This document shows positions 25,416 through 33,916 of a DNA stretch of 64,000 nucleotides, one piece after another. The stretch spans positions 186,001-250,000 of the forward strand of contig CANRGJ010000001.1 of the NCBI GenBank assembly GCA_947630175.1, in the 5' to 3' direction. The position numbers and the translations under genes are program-made. The DNA is from an uncultured Ruminiclostridium sp. (lineage in GTDB: Bacteria > Bacillota > Clostridia > Oscillospirales > Ruminococcaceae). The first letter of the stretch is position 1, and the number at the start of each line of letters is the position of its first letter. The notes below the pieces were generated by a model. The model was not told where the DNA came from. It saw only the letters and a program-made list of their open reading frames with translations, and made no database searches.

Positions 25416-25868
25416 ATGTTTGCAAAAAATAAATGTGGATGGGTATTATTGGATTACTTTATAATGGAAGAAAATGAAATAGATAAATATAATGTTACAG
25501 GATCGTATGTTATTGTAAACATAAATGGTAATTTTTTATTTGGGTTTAACAAATATCGAAAACAATGGGAACTTCCTTCTGGTGGAATAGAAGCAGGAGA
25601 AACTGCAAGAGTGGCTGCCGAGCGTGAATTATTCGAAGAAACACATCAAATAATTTCTGAATTGACATTTAAAGGATTAATAAAAGTTAAAAAACCCAAT
25701 GGAGAAATTGCATATCAAGCAGTTTATAATTGTTTTAAAGAAAAATTATTACCTTTTGATAAAAAAGACGATGATGAAATGGATGAAATTTGTTTATGGG
25801 ATTTTAAAGAGAATATAGGGTATGTTGATGAATGTGACTTAAAGATTATAAATCTATTTTGCTTATAA
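25416..25868 (+). CDS. Nudix hydrolase
   Basis: The product (150 residues from this start) contains a complete Nudix box, GGIEAGETARVAAERELFEETHQI, read here as GGIEAG then RELFEETHQI with the metal-binding Glu residues present. The target nucleotide is unknown. TTGGGAG (25401-25407) lies 8 bases before the ATG at 25416. Codon use is more AT-rich (AAT, AAA, ATA, TTA) than in neighbours, with many Lys and Asn. This suggests recent acquisition. It lies between mrp and a bidirectional terminator. Confidence 0.85.
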   Translation: MFAKNKCGWVLLDYFIMEENEIDKYNVTGSYVIVNINGNFLFGFNKYRKQWELPSGGIEAGETARVAAERELFEETHQIISELTFKGLIKVKKPNGEIAYQAVYNCFKEKLLPFDKKDDDEMDEICLWDFKENIGYVDECDLKIINLFCL

Positions 25869-25908
25869 ATTCTAAATATTTACATTTGTTTCCTCAATTT
25901 ATTATAAA

Positions 25909-25935
25909 AAGCGGCAGCTTAAACAGCTGCCGCTT
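25909..25935. terminator. Bidirectional terminator between the Nudix gene and pyruvate:ferredoxin oxidoreductase
   Basis: Stem AAGCGGCAGCT / AGCTGCCGCTT with a 5-base loop, flanked by A-rich and T-rich runs. Confidence 0.8.
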
Positions 25936-25957
25936 AAATATTTATCTGCTACTTTGA

Positions 25958-28900
25958 TTATTCAGCAGGCTTATAGTAATCTACCAGACCTACCAGATCA
26001 TCATATCTCTTCTTGGAGTTTTCAACTGCCTTGTCGAACAGTACAGCCGCCTTTTCAGGATTCTGACGAGCAAGTGAGTTGTAACGAACTTCTCTCATCA
26101 TAAATGCCTTGTAGTCGCCTGTGGGAGCCTTGCAGTCAAGAGTGAACGGATTCTTTCCTTCTTCTGCAAGAGCAGGATTAAAGCGGAACAGGTTCCAGTA
26201 TCCTGCTTCAACTGCTTCCTTTTCAACCTGCTGAGCGATAGCAAGACCGCCCTTGATACCGTGGTTGATGCAAGGAGCGTAGCAGATTATCAGGGAAGGA
26301 CCGTCATATGCTTCTGCTTCCATAATTGCTTTCAGGCACTGGTTCTTGTCAGCGCCCAGAGCAACCTGAGCAACATAAACATAACCGTACTTCATTGCAA
26401 TACCCGCAAGGTCTTTATTCTTTATTTCCTTGCCGCCTGCTGCAAACTGAGCGATAGCGCCGATAGGAGTTGCCTTGGATGCCTGACCGCCGGTGTTGGA
26501 GTAAACTTCGGTATCGAATACCATTACGTTTACGTTCTTACCGCTTGCCAGAACATGGTCAACACCGCCGTAACCGATGTCGTATGCCCAGCCGTCGCCG
26601 CCGAATATCCAGTTGGACTTCTTGGATAGGTAATCCTTCAGCTTAAGAACTTCCTTCTTATCCTCGTTATCACAGCTACAAGCTTCAAGAGCAGCAACCA
26701 GTTCCTTGGTAGCAGCAGCATTTGCAACGCCGTCATTAGCAGTTTCAAAATACTTGGCTATCTTTGCCTTTACGTCAGCATTTTCAGCCTTTTCATCGAG
26801 AGCCTTCAGATGAGCCTGAGCACGAGCTCTTAATGTATCCTGAGCCAGGAACATACCGAAACCGAACTCAGCGTTATCCTCAAACAGAGAGTTGCCCCAA
26901 GCAGGACCCTTGCCCTCAGCATTTACAGTGTAAGGAGTTGAAGGAGCAGAACCGCCCCAGATAGAGGAGCAGCCTGTTGCATTGGCGATATACATTCTGT
27001 CGCCGAAGAGCTGAGTTACCAGCTTAGCATAAGGAGTTTCGCCACAGCCTGCGCATGCGCCCGAGAACTCAAGCAGGGGCTGCTTGAACTGGCTGCCCTT
27101 AACAGTGCTTTCCTTGAACTTTTCAAGAACTTCGGGCTTGGACTGGAACTTGTGAGCATAATCAAATGCTTCCTGCTGGTCAAGCTGAGAATCCAGAGGC
27201 TTCATAGCCAGAGCCTTTACCTTTGCAGGGCAGGTGTTTACACAAGCGCCGCAGCCTGTGCAGTCCAGAACGGAAATTGCCATCGTGAACTTGTTGCCTG
27301 GCATACCGGTAGCATCCTTGACCTTGGTTGAAGCAGGAGCCTTAGCAGCTTCATCTTCGCTCAGGATAACGGGACGGATAACGGCGTGAGGACAAACAAC
27401 AGAACACTGGTTGCACTGAATGCAGTTTTCAGGGAGCCATTCGGGAACGTCTACTGCAATACCACGCTTTTCGAATGCTGCAGAGCCCTGAGGGAATGTG
27501 CCGTCAGGCATTGAAGTGAATGCGGAGACAGGAAGCTCGTCGCCTCTCTGAGCGTTGCAGGGGATCTGGATATTGTTGATGAAGTCAGCAAGCTCTTTTC
27601 TGTCACTTTCTGCAACGTGAACAGGAAGACCGCCTTCGCAGTTAGCCCATTCAGCGGGAACATCGACCTTGATAACTTCGCCTGCGCCTCTTTCGATAGC
27701 GGCGTAGTTCATATTTACAATATCTTCGCCCTTCTTGGCAAATGATTTGTAAGCAGCCTTCTTCATATAGTCGATTGCTTCATCGCCGGGGATAATGTTG
27801 GCGATTGAGAAGAATGCAGACTGAAGAACAGTGTTTGTCTTGTTGCCCAGACCAATTTCCTTTGCTACCTTGATAGCGTTGATGATGTAAAAATTGATGT
27901 TGTTCTTGGCAATATATGCCTTTACGGGAGCAGGGAGCTTTTCGTCCAACTCGTCAACGCTCCACTGGCAGTTCAGCAGGAAGCTGCCACCCGGGATAAC
28001 GTCCTGAACCATATTGTACTTGTCAATATAGCTGGGGTTGTGGCAGGCAACAAAGTTAGCCTTGTTTACGAAATAAGTTGATTTAATAGGCTTTTTACCG
28101 AAACGCAGGTGAGAAATGGTAACGCCGCCTGACTTCTTTGAGTCATAAGCAAAGTAAGCCTGCGCATACATATCAGTATGGTCGCCTATGATCTTGATAG
28201 AGTTCTTGTTAGCGCCGACAGTACCGTCAGAACCAAGACCCCAGAACTTGCAGCAGGTAGTGCCTTCAGGAGTCGTATTGGGATTTTCGGTAATAGGCAG
28301 AGACAGATTGGTAACGTCGTCCTCGATACCGATAGTGAACTGAGGCTTGCTGTCATTGTTGTAAACGGCAATGATCTGAGCAGGGTTGCAGTCCTTTGAA
28401 CCCAAGCCGTAACGTCCGCTGAATACGGGAACGTCGGTAAACTTGCCTGCTCTCTTGAGAGCAGCAACAACGTCAAGATACAAAGGTTCGCCAAGAGCGC
28501 CGGGCTCCTTTGTTCTGTCAAGAACGGAGATCTTCTTTACAGTGGAAGGAATTGCGTCTACGAAAGCGTCTACGCAGAAAGGACGGTAAAGTCTTACCTT
28601 TACAAGACCGACCTTCTTGCCCTGAGCCAGCAGATAATCGATAGTTTCTTCAATGGTGTCGCAAACGGAGCCCATTGCAACGATAACCTGTTCAGCGTCG
28701 GGAGCGCCATAGTAGTTGAACAGCTTGTAGTCAGTGCCGATTTCCTTGTTTACCTTGTCCATATACTCGGTAACGATTGCGGGAAGAGCATTGTAGTAGT
28801 TGTTTGAAGCTTCCTTTGCCTGGAAGAAGATGTCAGGATTCTGAGCAGTACCACGAAGAGTGGGATGCTCAGGATTTAATGCACGGCTGCGGAATTCAGC

Positions 28901-29500
28901 AAGTGCTTCCTCATCAACCATTCCTTTAAGAGTATCATAATCCCAGACTTCAATCTTCTGGATCTCGTGAGAGGTTCTGAAACCGTCAAAGAAATGCAGG
29001 AAAGGAACTCTGCCCTTTATAGTGGAAAGGTGAGCAACAGCGCCCAAGTCCATAACCTCCTGAGGGTTAGTGGAGCAGAGCATTGCGTAACCTGTCTGAC
29101 GGCAGGCATAAATATCGCTGTGATCGCCGAAAATTGAAAGCGCATGAGTAGCCAGCGCACGCGCAGAAACGTGAATAACGCTGGGGAGCAGTTCACCTGC
29201 TATTTTGTACATATTCGGGATCATCAGCAGCAGGCCCTGTGATGCGGTGTATGTAGTGGTGAGCGCGCCTGCGGTAAGAGAACCGTGAACTGCACCTGCG
29301 GCGCCTGCCTCAGACTGCATTTCAACGATCTTTACTTCTGTGCCGAACATATTTTTCCTGCCCGCAGTAGCCCATGAGTCTGTGACTTCGGCCATTACGG
29401 ACGAGGGGGTGATGGGGTAGATCGCAGCAACTTCGGTAAACGCATACGAAACGTGACCGGCAGCGGTATTACCATCCATCGTCAGCTTTTGTCTTGCCAT
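25958..29500 (-). CDS. nifJ: Pyruvate:ferredoxin (flavodoxin) oxidoreductase
   Basis: This single-chain enzyme (1,180 residues) oxidises pyruvate to acetyl-CoA, CO2 and reduced ferredoxin. Domains in order: pyrimidine-binding TPP domain (AITPSSVMAE), CoA/gamma domain, a two-cluster ferredoxin domain (CIQCNQCSVVCP and CTGCGACVNTCP), a proximal-cluster CAGCGETPY, and the pyrophosphate-binding TPP domain (GGDGWAYDIGYGG). The ATG at 29500 is chosen because GAAGGAGG lies just upstream; an earlier in-frame start would put that site inside the gene. It links glycolysis to PduL/AckA and to hydrogen or NADH production. Confidence 0.96.
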   Translation of the reverse strand: MARQKLTMDGNTAAGHVSYAFTEVAAIYPITPSSVMAEVTDSWATAGRKNMFGTEVKIVEMQSEAGAAGAVHGSLTAGALTTTYTASQGLLLMIPNMYKIAGELLPSVIHVSARALATHALSIFGDHSDIYACRQTGYAMLCSTNPQEVMDLGAVAHLSTIKGRVPFLHFFDGFRTSHEIQKIEVWDYDTLKGMVDEEALAEFRSRALNPEHPTLRGTAQNPDIFFQAKEASNNYYNALPAIVTEYMDKVNKEIGTDYKLFNYYGAPDAEQVIVAMGSVCDTIEETIDYLLAQGKKVGLVKVRLYRPFCVDAFVDAIPSTVKKISVLDRTKEPGALGEPLYLDVVAALKRAGKFTDVPVFSGRYGLGSKDCNPAQIIAVYNNDSKPQFTIGIEDDVTNLSLPITENPNTTPEGTTCCKFWGLGSDGTVGANKNSIKIIGDHTDMYAQAYFAYDSKKSGGVTISHLRFGKKPIKSTYFVNKANFVACHNPSYIDKYNMVQDVIPGGSFLLNCQWSVDELDEKLPAPVKAYIAKNNINFYIINAIKVAKEIGLGNKTNTVLQSAFFSIANIIPGDEAIDYMKKAAYKSFAKKGEDIVNMNYAAIERGAGEVIKVDVPAEWANCEGGLPVHVAESDRKELADFINNIQIPCNAQRGDELPVSAFTSMPDGTFPQGSAAFEKRGIAVDVPEWLPENCIQCNQCSVVCPHAVIRPVILSEDEAAKAPASTKVKDATGMPGNKFTMAISVLDCTGCGACVNTCPAKVKALAMKPLDSQLDQQEAFDYAHKFQSKPEVLEKFKESTVKGSQFKQPLLEFSGACAGCGETPYAKLVTQLFGDRMYIANATGCSSIWGGSAPSTPYTVNAEGKGPAWGNSLFEDNAEFGFGMFLAQDTLRARAQAHLKALDEKAENADVKAKIAKYFETANDGVANAAATKELVAALEACSCDNEDKKEVLKLKDYLSKKSNWIFGGDGWAYDIGYGGVDHVLASGKNVNVMVFDTEVYSNTGGQASKATPIGAIAQFAAGGKEIKNKDLAGIAMKYGYVYVAQVALGADKNQCLKAIMEAEAYDGPSLIICYAPCINHGIKGGLAIAQQVEKEAVEAGYWNLFRFNPALAEEGKNPFTLDCKAPTGDYKAFMMREVRYNSLARQNPEKAAVLFDKAVENSKKRYDDLVGLVDYYKPAE

Positions 29501-29538
29501 TGGAATATTCCTCCTTCTTTTTGACACAAGCTTTTCTT

Positions 29539-29560
29539 GGCTACCAAAAGCAAAGTAGCC
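29539..29560 (-). promoter_or_regulatory. Hairpin in the pyruvate:ferredoxin oxidoreductase leader
   Basis: GGCTAC (29539-29544) and GTAGCC (29555-29560) form a 6-bp stem in the roughly 113-base leader. Read on the plus strand it is followed by five T and could act as a weak terminator. Role unproven. Confidence 0.35.
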
Positions 29561-29619
29561 TTTTTCTGCGGACTTTTATAGGATCCTTTATTAAAGTCCA
29601 TGCTTGTGTTATCCTAAAA

Positions 29620-29648
29620 ATTATATCACATTTTGTTTTATTTGTAAA
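29620..29648 (-). promoter_or_regulatory. SigA promoter of pyruvate:ferredoxin oxidoreductase
   Basis: On the reverse strand: TTTACA (29643-29648), a 17-base spacer and TATAAT (29620-29625). Confidence 0.7.
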
Positions 29649-29688
29649 CACTTGATTTGCACATTTTGAGATGTTTTTTAAAAAACTC

Positions 29689-29717
29689 TTGACATCGTCA
29701 AATCGGCGGTGTATAAT
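29689..29717 (+). promoter_or_regulatory. SigA promoter of tRNA-Pro
   Basis: TTGACA (29689-29694), a 17-base spacer and TATAAT (29712-29717): full consensus, as expected for a stable-RNA gene. Confidence 0.85.
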
Positions 29718-29755
29718 ACAAAAGTCAGTGGATATTTTAATTTATTGAATATTTT

Positions 29756-29831
29756 CGGGGTGTAGCGCAGCTGGTAGCGCGCCTGCTTTGGGAGCAGGAT
29801 GTCGTCGGTTCGAGTCCGGTCACCCCGACCA
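29756..29831 (+). tRNA. tRNA-Pro (anticodon TGG)
   Basis: The acceptor arms CGGGGTG and CACCCCG pair fully. The anticodon stem CCTGC/GCAGG holds the loop TTTGGGA with TGG. The T-arm GTCGG-TTCGAGT-CCGGT is standard apart from one wobble-type pair. A discriminator A and an encoded CCA end the gene at 29831. Confidence 0.97.
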
Positions 29832-29846
29832 CCAGCGTGACGCTGG
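29832..29846 (+). repeat. tRNA trailer hairpin, copy 1
   Basis: CCAGCGTGACGCTGG starts at the base after the encoded CCA and forms a 6-bp stem with a TGA loop. The same 15 bases plus AC follow tRNA-Leu at 56753. Confidence 0.85.
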
Positions 29847-29850
29847 ACCC

Positions 29851-29881
29851 AACACGCTCCCAAATAATGTGAGCGTGTTTT
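29851..29881 (+). terminator. Terminator of tRNA-Pro
   Basis: Stem AACACGCTC / GAGCGTGTT with an 11-base loop and a T-run. Confidence 0.85.
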
Positions 29882-29927
29882 TATGTTAATCACCCAATAA
29901 TCTTCTTATTATCTGAACCGCACCAAC

Positions 29928-29956
29928 ACGTTCCCAATACCACGGGAACGTATTTT
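29928..29956 (+). terminator. Second, similar terminator after tRNA-Pro
   Basis: Stem ACGTTCCC / GGGAACGT (29928-29935 and 29944-29951) followed by ATTTTTA. Its flank, ACCAACACG, resembles that of the first terminator about 75 bases earlier. The rest of the stretch up to the promoter at 30058 holds no gene that I can see. Confidence 0.7.
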
Positions 29957-30057
29957 TATATACATAATAAATAATCCTTTGATTTAAATGTACTAAATAT
30001 TTTAATATATATTTCGTAAAAGTCAGATTTGATTTCAAAAACGTCAATAAAGTTTTA

Positions 30058-30086
30058 TTGAAAAAAATGTAATATTATGTTATAAT
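30058..30086 (+). promoter_or_regulatory. SigA promoter of the two-component system
   Basis: TTGAAA (30058-30063), a 17-base spacer and TATAAT (30081-30086). Confidence 0.75.
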
Positions 30087-30140
30087 CATTTTATATAGTT
30101 TATATTTCTTTAAAGGTCCGCCAATGAGAGGGGATGTTAT

Positions 30141-30869
30141 ATGCGTATTGCAATTTGCGACGATGATTTAAGGGAACAGGAGCAATTTGATGAGGCGTTG
30201 CACGGATGGGACCCCACCAGATGCGCAGAAAAATTTTTGAACGGCTCCTCTCTTTTAGATGCGGCTAAAACAGCGCCTTATTTCGATATTGCATTTTTGG
30301 ATATATATTTGCCTGGCGAAAACGGTATTGATATTGCCAAAGACCTTCAGAAGATATCCCCTGAAACGGGAGTTGCGTTTATTACTACCAGCAAAGATTA
30401 TGCTGTTGACGCTTTTTCACTTCACGCGCTGCATTATTTAGTAAAGCCCGTGAAAACAGAAGATGTGGTAGAAACCTTCCGTCGTCTTACAGAGTTTCGT
30501 TCAAAACAAAGGAAAAAAATATCGTTCTCTGTCGGTGCGGAAAGATATACAGTATTTATGGACCAAATCTGTCTGCTTGAAAACAATAATCATGCTGTAA
30601 ACGTGTCGCTGTCCGACGGACGCAGATTAAAGATCTGGACGTCATTCAGTGAATTGGAACAAAAGCTGGACGGCAGCTTTTTAAAGATAAACCGAGGGAT
30701 CGTCGTTAATATGGATTACATTGTAAAAATGGGAACAGATACCTGCACTTTACTGGACGGGACTCGCTTTCCTATTGCTGTAAGGCAGAGCACAGCTATC
30801 CGTGCGTCCTATGATAATTATGTATTTGACCGACTTTCCCGTCAAAAGGGCTATAAGGAGAGTAAATAA
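30141..30869 (+). CDS. LytTR-family response regulator
   Basis: The 242-residue protein has a receiver domain with acidic pocket CDDD and phospho-acceptor Asp in FLDIYLPGENG (about residue 55). SKDYAVDAF and the conserved Lys in LVKPVKTEDV follow. The C-terminal LytTR DNA-binding domain spans about 130-240 (LLENNNHAVNV, KINRGIVVNMDYI). LytTR domains bind short direct repeats. The partner kinase gene starts on the last base of its stop codon. The next gene encodes a CstA transporter, a plausible target. Confidence 0.92.
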   Translation: MRIAICDDDLREQEQFDEALHGWDPTRCAEKFLNGSSLLDAAKTAPYFDIAFLDIYLPGENGIDIAKDLQKISPETGVAFITTSKDYAVDAFSLHALHYLVKPVKTEDVVETFRRLTEFRSKQRKKISFSVGAERYTVFMDQICLLENNNHAVNVSLSDGRRLKIWTSFSELEQKLDGSFLKINRGIVVNMDYIVKMGTDTCTLLDGTRFPIAVRQSTAIRASYDNYVFDRLSRQKGYKESK

Positions 30870-32239
30870 TGACCGTTTTCCTTCAGAATGCTCTGGGATT
30901 CTTCATACAGTTTTTTCCATGTGCATTGATGATTATTTTGCCTTTTCCTCAGGAGTCCCTCCGATTTAAGCGCAAGAATATCATTTTATGGACAACTGTT
31001 TTTTCCGTTATTTTTGCAATATTGTTTTCATCTGTGTTGTGCTTTCGCGATATCTCAAAATATCCTAAACATATAATCATCTCAAACTCATTTATGTTGG
31101 CTGCAATATTGATCGAGCTTGCGATGTATATATGGCTGGTGCGTGAGTCACTGATGAAAAAGGTGATGGTATTTTTTATTGTGTTATTTTATGCCGTTAC
31201 AGAATTTGTAATGGTGAATACAATACATTCGTTCTTATATCCGTTGACTGATACAACGGTCTATACTTATACTGAAAGTTTTTTGTTGTTATACGCCGTT
31301 ACGACCGCATTGATGATGCCGCTTATGTTTTTTGTCGTAATTCGCCCGCTTAAAGAATACATTCAAAATATTGAACCAAAAAATATGAGGCGTGAATTTT
31401 TAACTGCGGTTATTTCTACATTTATTTATTTTGTTATGACTATTTATTGTGATACAGTTATAGGAAAAGCAGGGCTTTTTCAATATTTTTTACCTCCGAT
31501 GTTTTTCCTGACTCTTAATCAAATGTTAATATATTGGTTGATTTTCAGAGAGTCAGTGCGGCAAAAGAATGACAACGAACGTCAGAAGACAATGGAAATC
31601 CAGCAGCTGCAATATGAAAAAATCGTAGGAGATATGGAAAATACCAGAAGAATGCATCACGACCTTCGTCATCATTATAATTCCCTTAACGATATGCTCG
31701 ACAGGGGACAGCTGGATGAAATGAAGGACTATCTTTCAAAGGTAATAGACACTACTGTAAATCACGATAATGAAACATATTGTAAAAATATTACAGTCAA
31801 CGGACTGCTGCAATATTACGTTGGAATTGCAAGAGAACAGGACATTCATTGTGAAGTTCATGCAGTGTGTGATGAACTGAACATTGAATCGGTGGATCTG
31901 ACTGTACTGTTCGGCAATGCAATGGAAAACGCAATAAACGCTTGTTGTAAATGTTCAGATAACCGTTGGATAAATATACAGGTCGGTATCGTTCAAGGCT
32001 CATTTGCAATAGAGATCTCCAATTCATGCAAAAGCGTGCGCCTTAACCGCCAATTCCAGACTGAAGATGGTTTTTCGCCTGCGGAAGCTTTTTTGAGCGA
32101 ACATTCAGGCAACGGATACGGCTTGAGAAGTATAGCGCATACTGCTCAAAAATATGACGGGAGCGCGAGCTTTAGATTCAATGCCGAAAAAGAAATTTTT
32201 ACATCACGAATTCGGCTTAATATGCACAATGATATTTAA
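30869..32239 (+). CDS. GHKL sensor histidine kinase (AgrC-like)
   Basis: The 456-residue protein has about six or seven N-terminal membrane helices (residues 1-225) with no recognisable 5TM-LYT fold. A coiled linker follows, then the phospho-acceptor box MHHDLRHHYNSL (His near residue 267). The GHKL ATPase has N-box NAMENAINAC and G-box GNGYGLRSI. It is co-transcribed with the LytTR regulator. The signal is unknown; in E. coli and Bacillus, LytTR systems next to pyruvate transporters sense extracellular pyruvate. Confidence 0.9.
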   Translation: MTVFLQNALGFFIQFFPCALMIILPFPQESLRFKRKNIILWTTVFSVIFAILFSSVLCFRDISKYPKHIIISNSFMLAAILIELAMYIWLVRESLMKKVMVFFIVLFYAVTEFVMVNTIHSFLYPLTDTTVYTYTESFLLLYAVTTALMMPLMFFVVIRPLKEYIQNIEPKNMRREFLTAVISTFIYFVMTIYCDTVIGKAGLFQYFLPPMFFLTLNQMLIYWLIFRESVRQKNDNERQKTMEIQQLQYEKIVGDMENTRRMHHDLRHHYNSLNDMLDRGQLDEMKDYLSKVIDTTVNHDNETYCKNITVNGLLQYYVGIAREQDIHCEVHAVCDELNIESVDLTVLFGNAMENAINACCKCSDNRWINIQVGIVQGSFAIEISNSCKSVRLNRQFQTEDGFSPAEAFLSEHSGNGYGLRSIAHTAQKYDGSASFRFNAEKEIFTSRIRLNMHNDI

Positions 32240-32307
32240 TATTAAGGGTTTGCAACTCCATTAACAAAAACAAATTTAAATAATAAACAGAAGTAGGTTA
32301 CATAAAT

Positions 32308-33765
32308 ATGATTACTTTTATTGCAGGACTTGTAATTCTTTTGGTCGGAGGCGGCATATACGGAAAGGTATGCGAAAAGGTTTTCCGACCTGACGACCGT
32401 GAAACGCCTGCGGTCCGCTTAAATGACGGAATGGATTACGTTCCTATGAAAAAGTGGAAAAATTCACTTATTCAGCTTTTGAATATTGCGGGAACAGGTC
32501 CGATTTTAGGTCCTATACAAGGCATTTTGTTCGGACCTATTGCCTTTTTGACTATTCCTATCGGATGCATAATCGGAGGAGCATTCCACGACTATATGAG
32601 TGGAATGATCTCTGTACGTAACGACGGCGCACAAATGCCTATGCTCATAAAGAAATATCTGGGCAAGCTTGCTTTTCCTATTTACAACGTATTTGTATGT
32701 CTTTTAATGCTGCTTGTGGGTACGGTGTTTATTTATACTCCGGGAGATCTTTTTGTAACTCAAATCTTAAAGACAGACAACGGTGTTGAAAATCCTGTGG
32801 TATGGATAGTTTACGGTGCGATTTTTCTTTACTATATCGTTGCTACTTTGTTTCCAATAGATAAAATAATAGGCAAGGTTTATCCTGTATTCGGTATGCT
32901 GCTTATTCTGTCGGCGTTAGGCGTTTTTTTCGGCTTATTTATAAAAGGGTATCCGCTTGATGATATATGGACAACAGGCATTATCGGCGTACATCCTCAA
33001 GGACTTCACTTTATACCTGTTTTCTTTGTAACTGTCGCATGCGGTATAGTATCAGGCTTTCATTCAACTCAGGCGACTCTGATTTCACGCACAATGAAAA
33101 GTGAAAAAGAGGGGCGTATGACGTTTTATAATATGATGATCGCCGAAGGGGTTATCGCTATGATATGGGCAGCTGCGTCAATGGGTGTCTTAAATCTTGG
33201 ACTTGCGACAGCTGATACAAGCACTACTGACGTTGTAGGTATTATTGCAAATGATTTACTTGGCAATGTAGGAGGTATCATAGCCGTTATCGGCATTATC
33301 GTTCTTCCGATAACCTCAGGTGATACAGCGCTGCGTTCGTTAAGACTTATCATTGCAGATGCTGCAAAAATAGACCAGACAAAGAAGAGAAACAGACTGT
33401 GCGTTTCTCTTGTAATATTTGCGCTTGTGGCTGCAATTTTAATATTTGCAAAAATAAACGCAGGTGGGTTTAATATACTGTGGCGTTATTTTGCGTGGGC
33501 AAATCAGACTATTGCGGTATTTGCATTTGCAATGATCGCCGTTTATATGATAAGAAACAAACAGCCGTTTATAATGTCTCTTTTACCGGGTATGTTCTAT
33601 ATGTTCATAGTATCCAGCTTTATTTTGAATGCGTCTATCGGCTTTAACTTGATATGGCCTGTCAGCTATGCGATAGCAGGTGTGCTTACAGTGGTATACG
33701 GCGCAGCAATAATTTATTTCGGCAGAAAAAATATGTCAAACAATATGTTGCAAAACAATAGCTGA
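32308..33765 (+). CDS. cstA: CstA-family peptide or pyruvate transporter
   Basis: The 485-residue polytopic protein matches carbon-starvation protein A: LLNIAGTGPILGPIQGILFGP, GGAFHDYMSGMISVRNDG and SGFHSTQATLISRTMKSE. Family members import peptides (CstA) or pyruvate (BtsT/YjiY). It is shorter than the roughly 700-residue E. coli protein, like other Firmicute forms. It starts 68 bases after the kinase gene with no obvious terminator between. The LytTR system upstream is its likely regulator. Confidence 0.92.
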   Translation: MITFIAGLVILLVGGGIYGKVCEKVFRPDDRETPAVRLNDGMDYVPMKKWKNSLIQLLNIAGTGPILGPIQGILFGPIAFLTIPIGCIIGGAFHDYMSGMISVRNDGAQMPMLIKKYLGKLAFPIYNVFVCLLMLLVGTVFIYTPGDLFVTQILKTDNGVENPVVWIVYGAIFLYYIVATLFPIDKIIGKVYPVFGMLLILSALGVFFGLFIKGYPLDDIWTTGIIGVHPQGLHFIPVFFVTVACGIVSGFHSTQATLISRTMKSEKEGRMTFYNMMIAEGVIAMIWAAASMGVLNLGLATADTSTTDVVGIIANDLLGNVGGIIAVIGIIVLPITSGDTALRSLRLIIADAAKIDQTKKRNRLCVSLVIFALVAAILIFAKINAGGFNILWRYFAWANQTIAVFAFAMIAVYMIRNKQPFIMSLLPGMFYMFIVSSFILNASIGFNLIWPVSYAIAGVLTVVYGAAIIYFGRKNMSNNMLQNNS

Positions 33766-33811
33766 CAGCAAAGAATAGTAAAATAGCATACAGTGTGTTT
33801 TCATGTCCGAA

Positions 33812-33865
33812 CGGTAAAATAACTACATAGGAGCAATAGTCCCAATATTCGTGATTATTTTACCG
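33812..33865 (+). repeat. 11-bp inverted repeat between cstA and the 5'-nucleotidase gene
   Basis: CGGTAAAATAA (33812-33822) and TTATTTTACCG (33855-33865) are exact reverse complements, 32 bases apart. The octamer CCGAACGG also occurs as a direct repeat at 33807 and 33863. There is no T-run, so it does not look like a normal terminator. It may be a regulator site or a leader element of the next gene. Confidence 0.5.
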
Positions 33866-33916
33866 AACGGCTTGATTATATATCTTCCAATTTAAATTCA
33901 TAAAGGAGAGAATGAT

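Noticed and set aside
29678-29893. 71-residue reverse-strand frame across tRNA-Pro
   Set aside because: It is antisense to a clear tRNA and its promoter; the GDRTRTDD-type peptide is a known artefact of translating tRNA regions.
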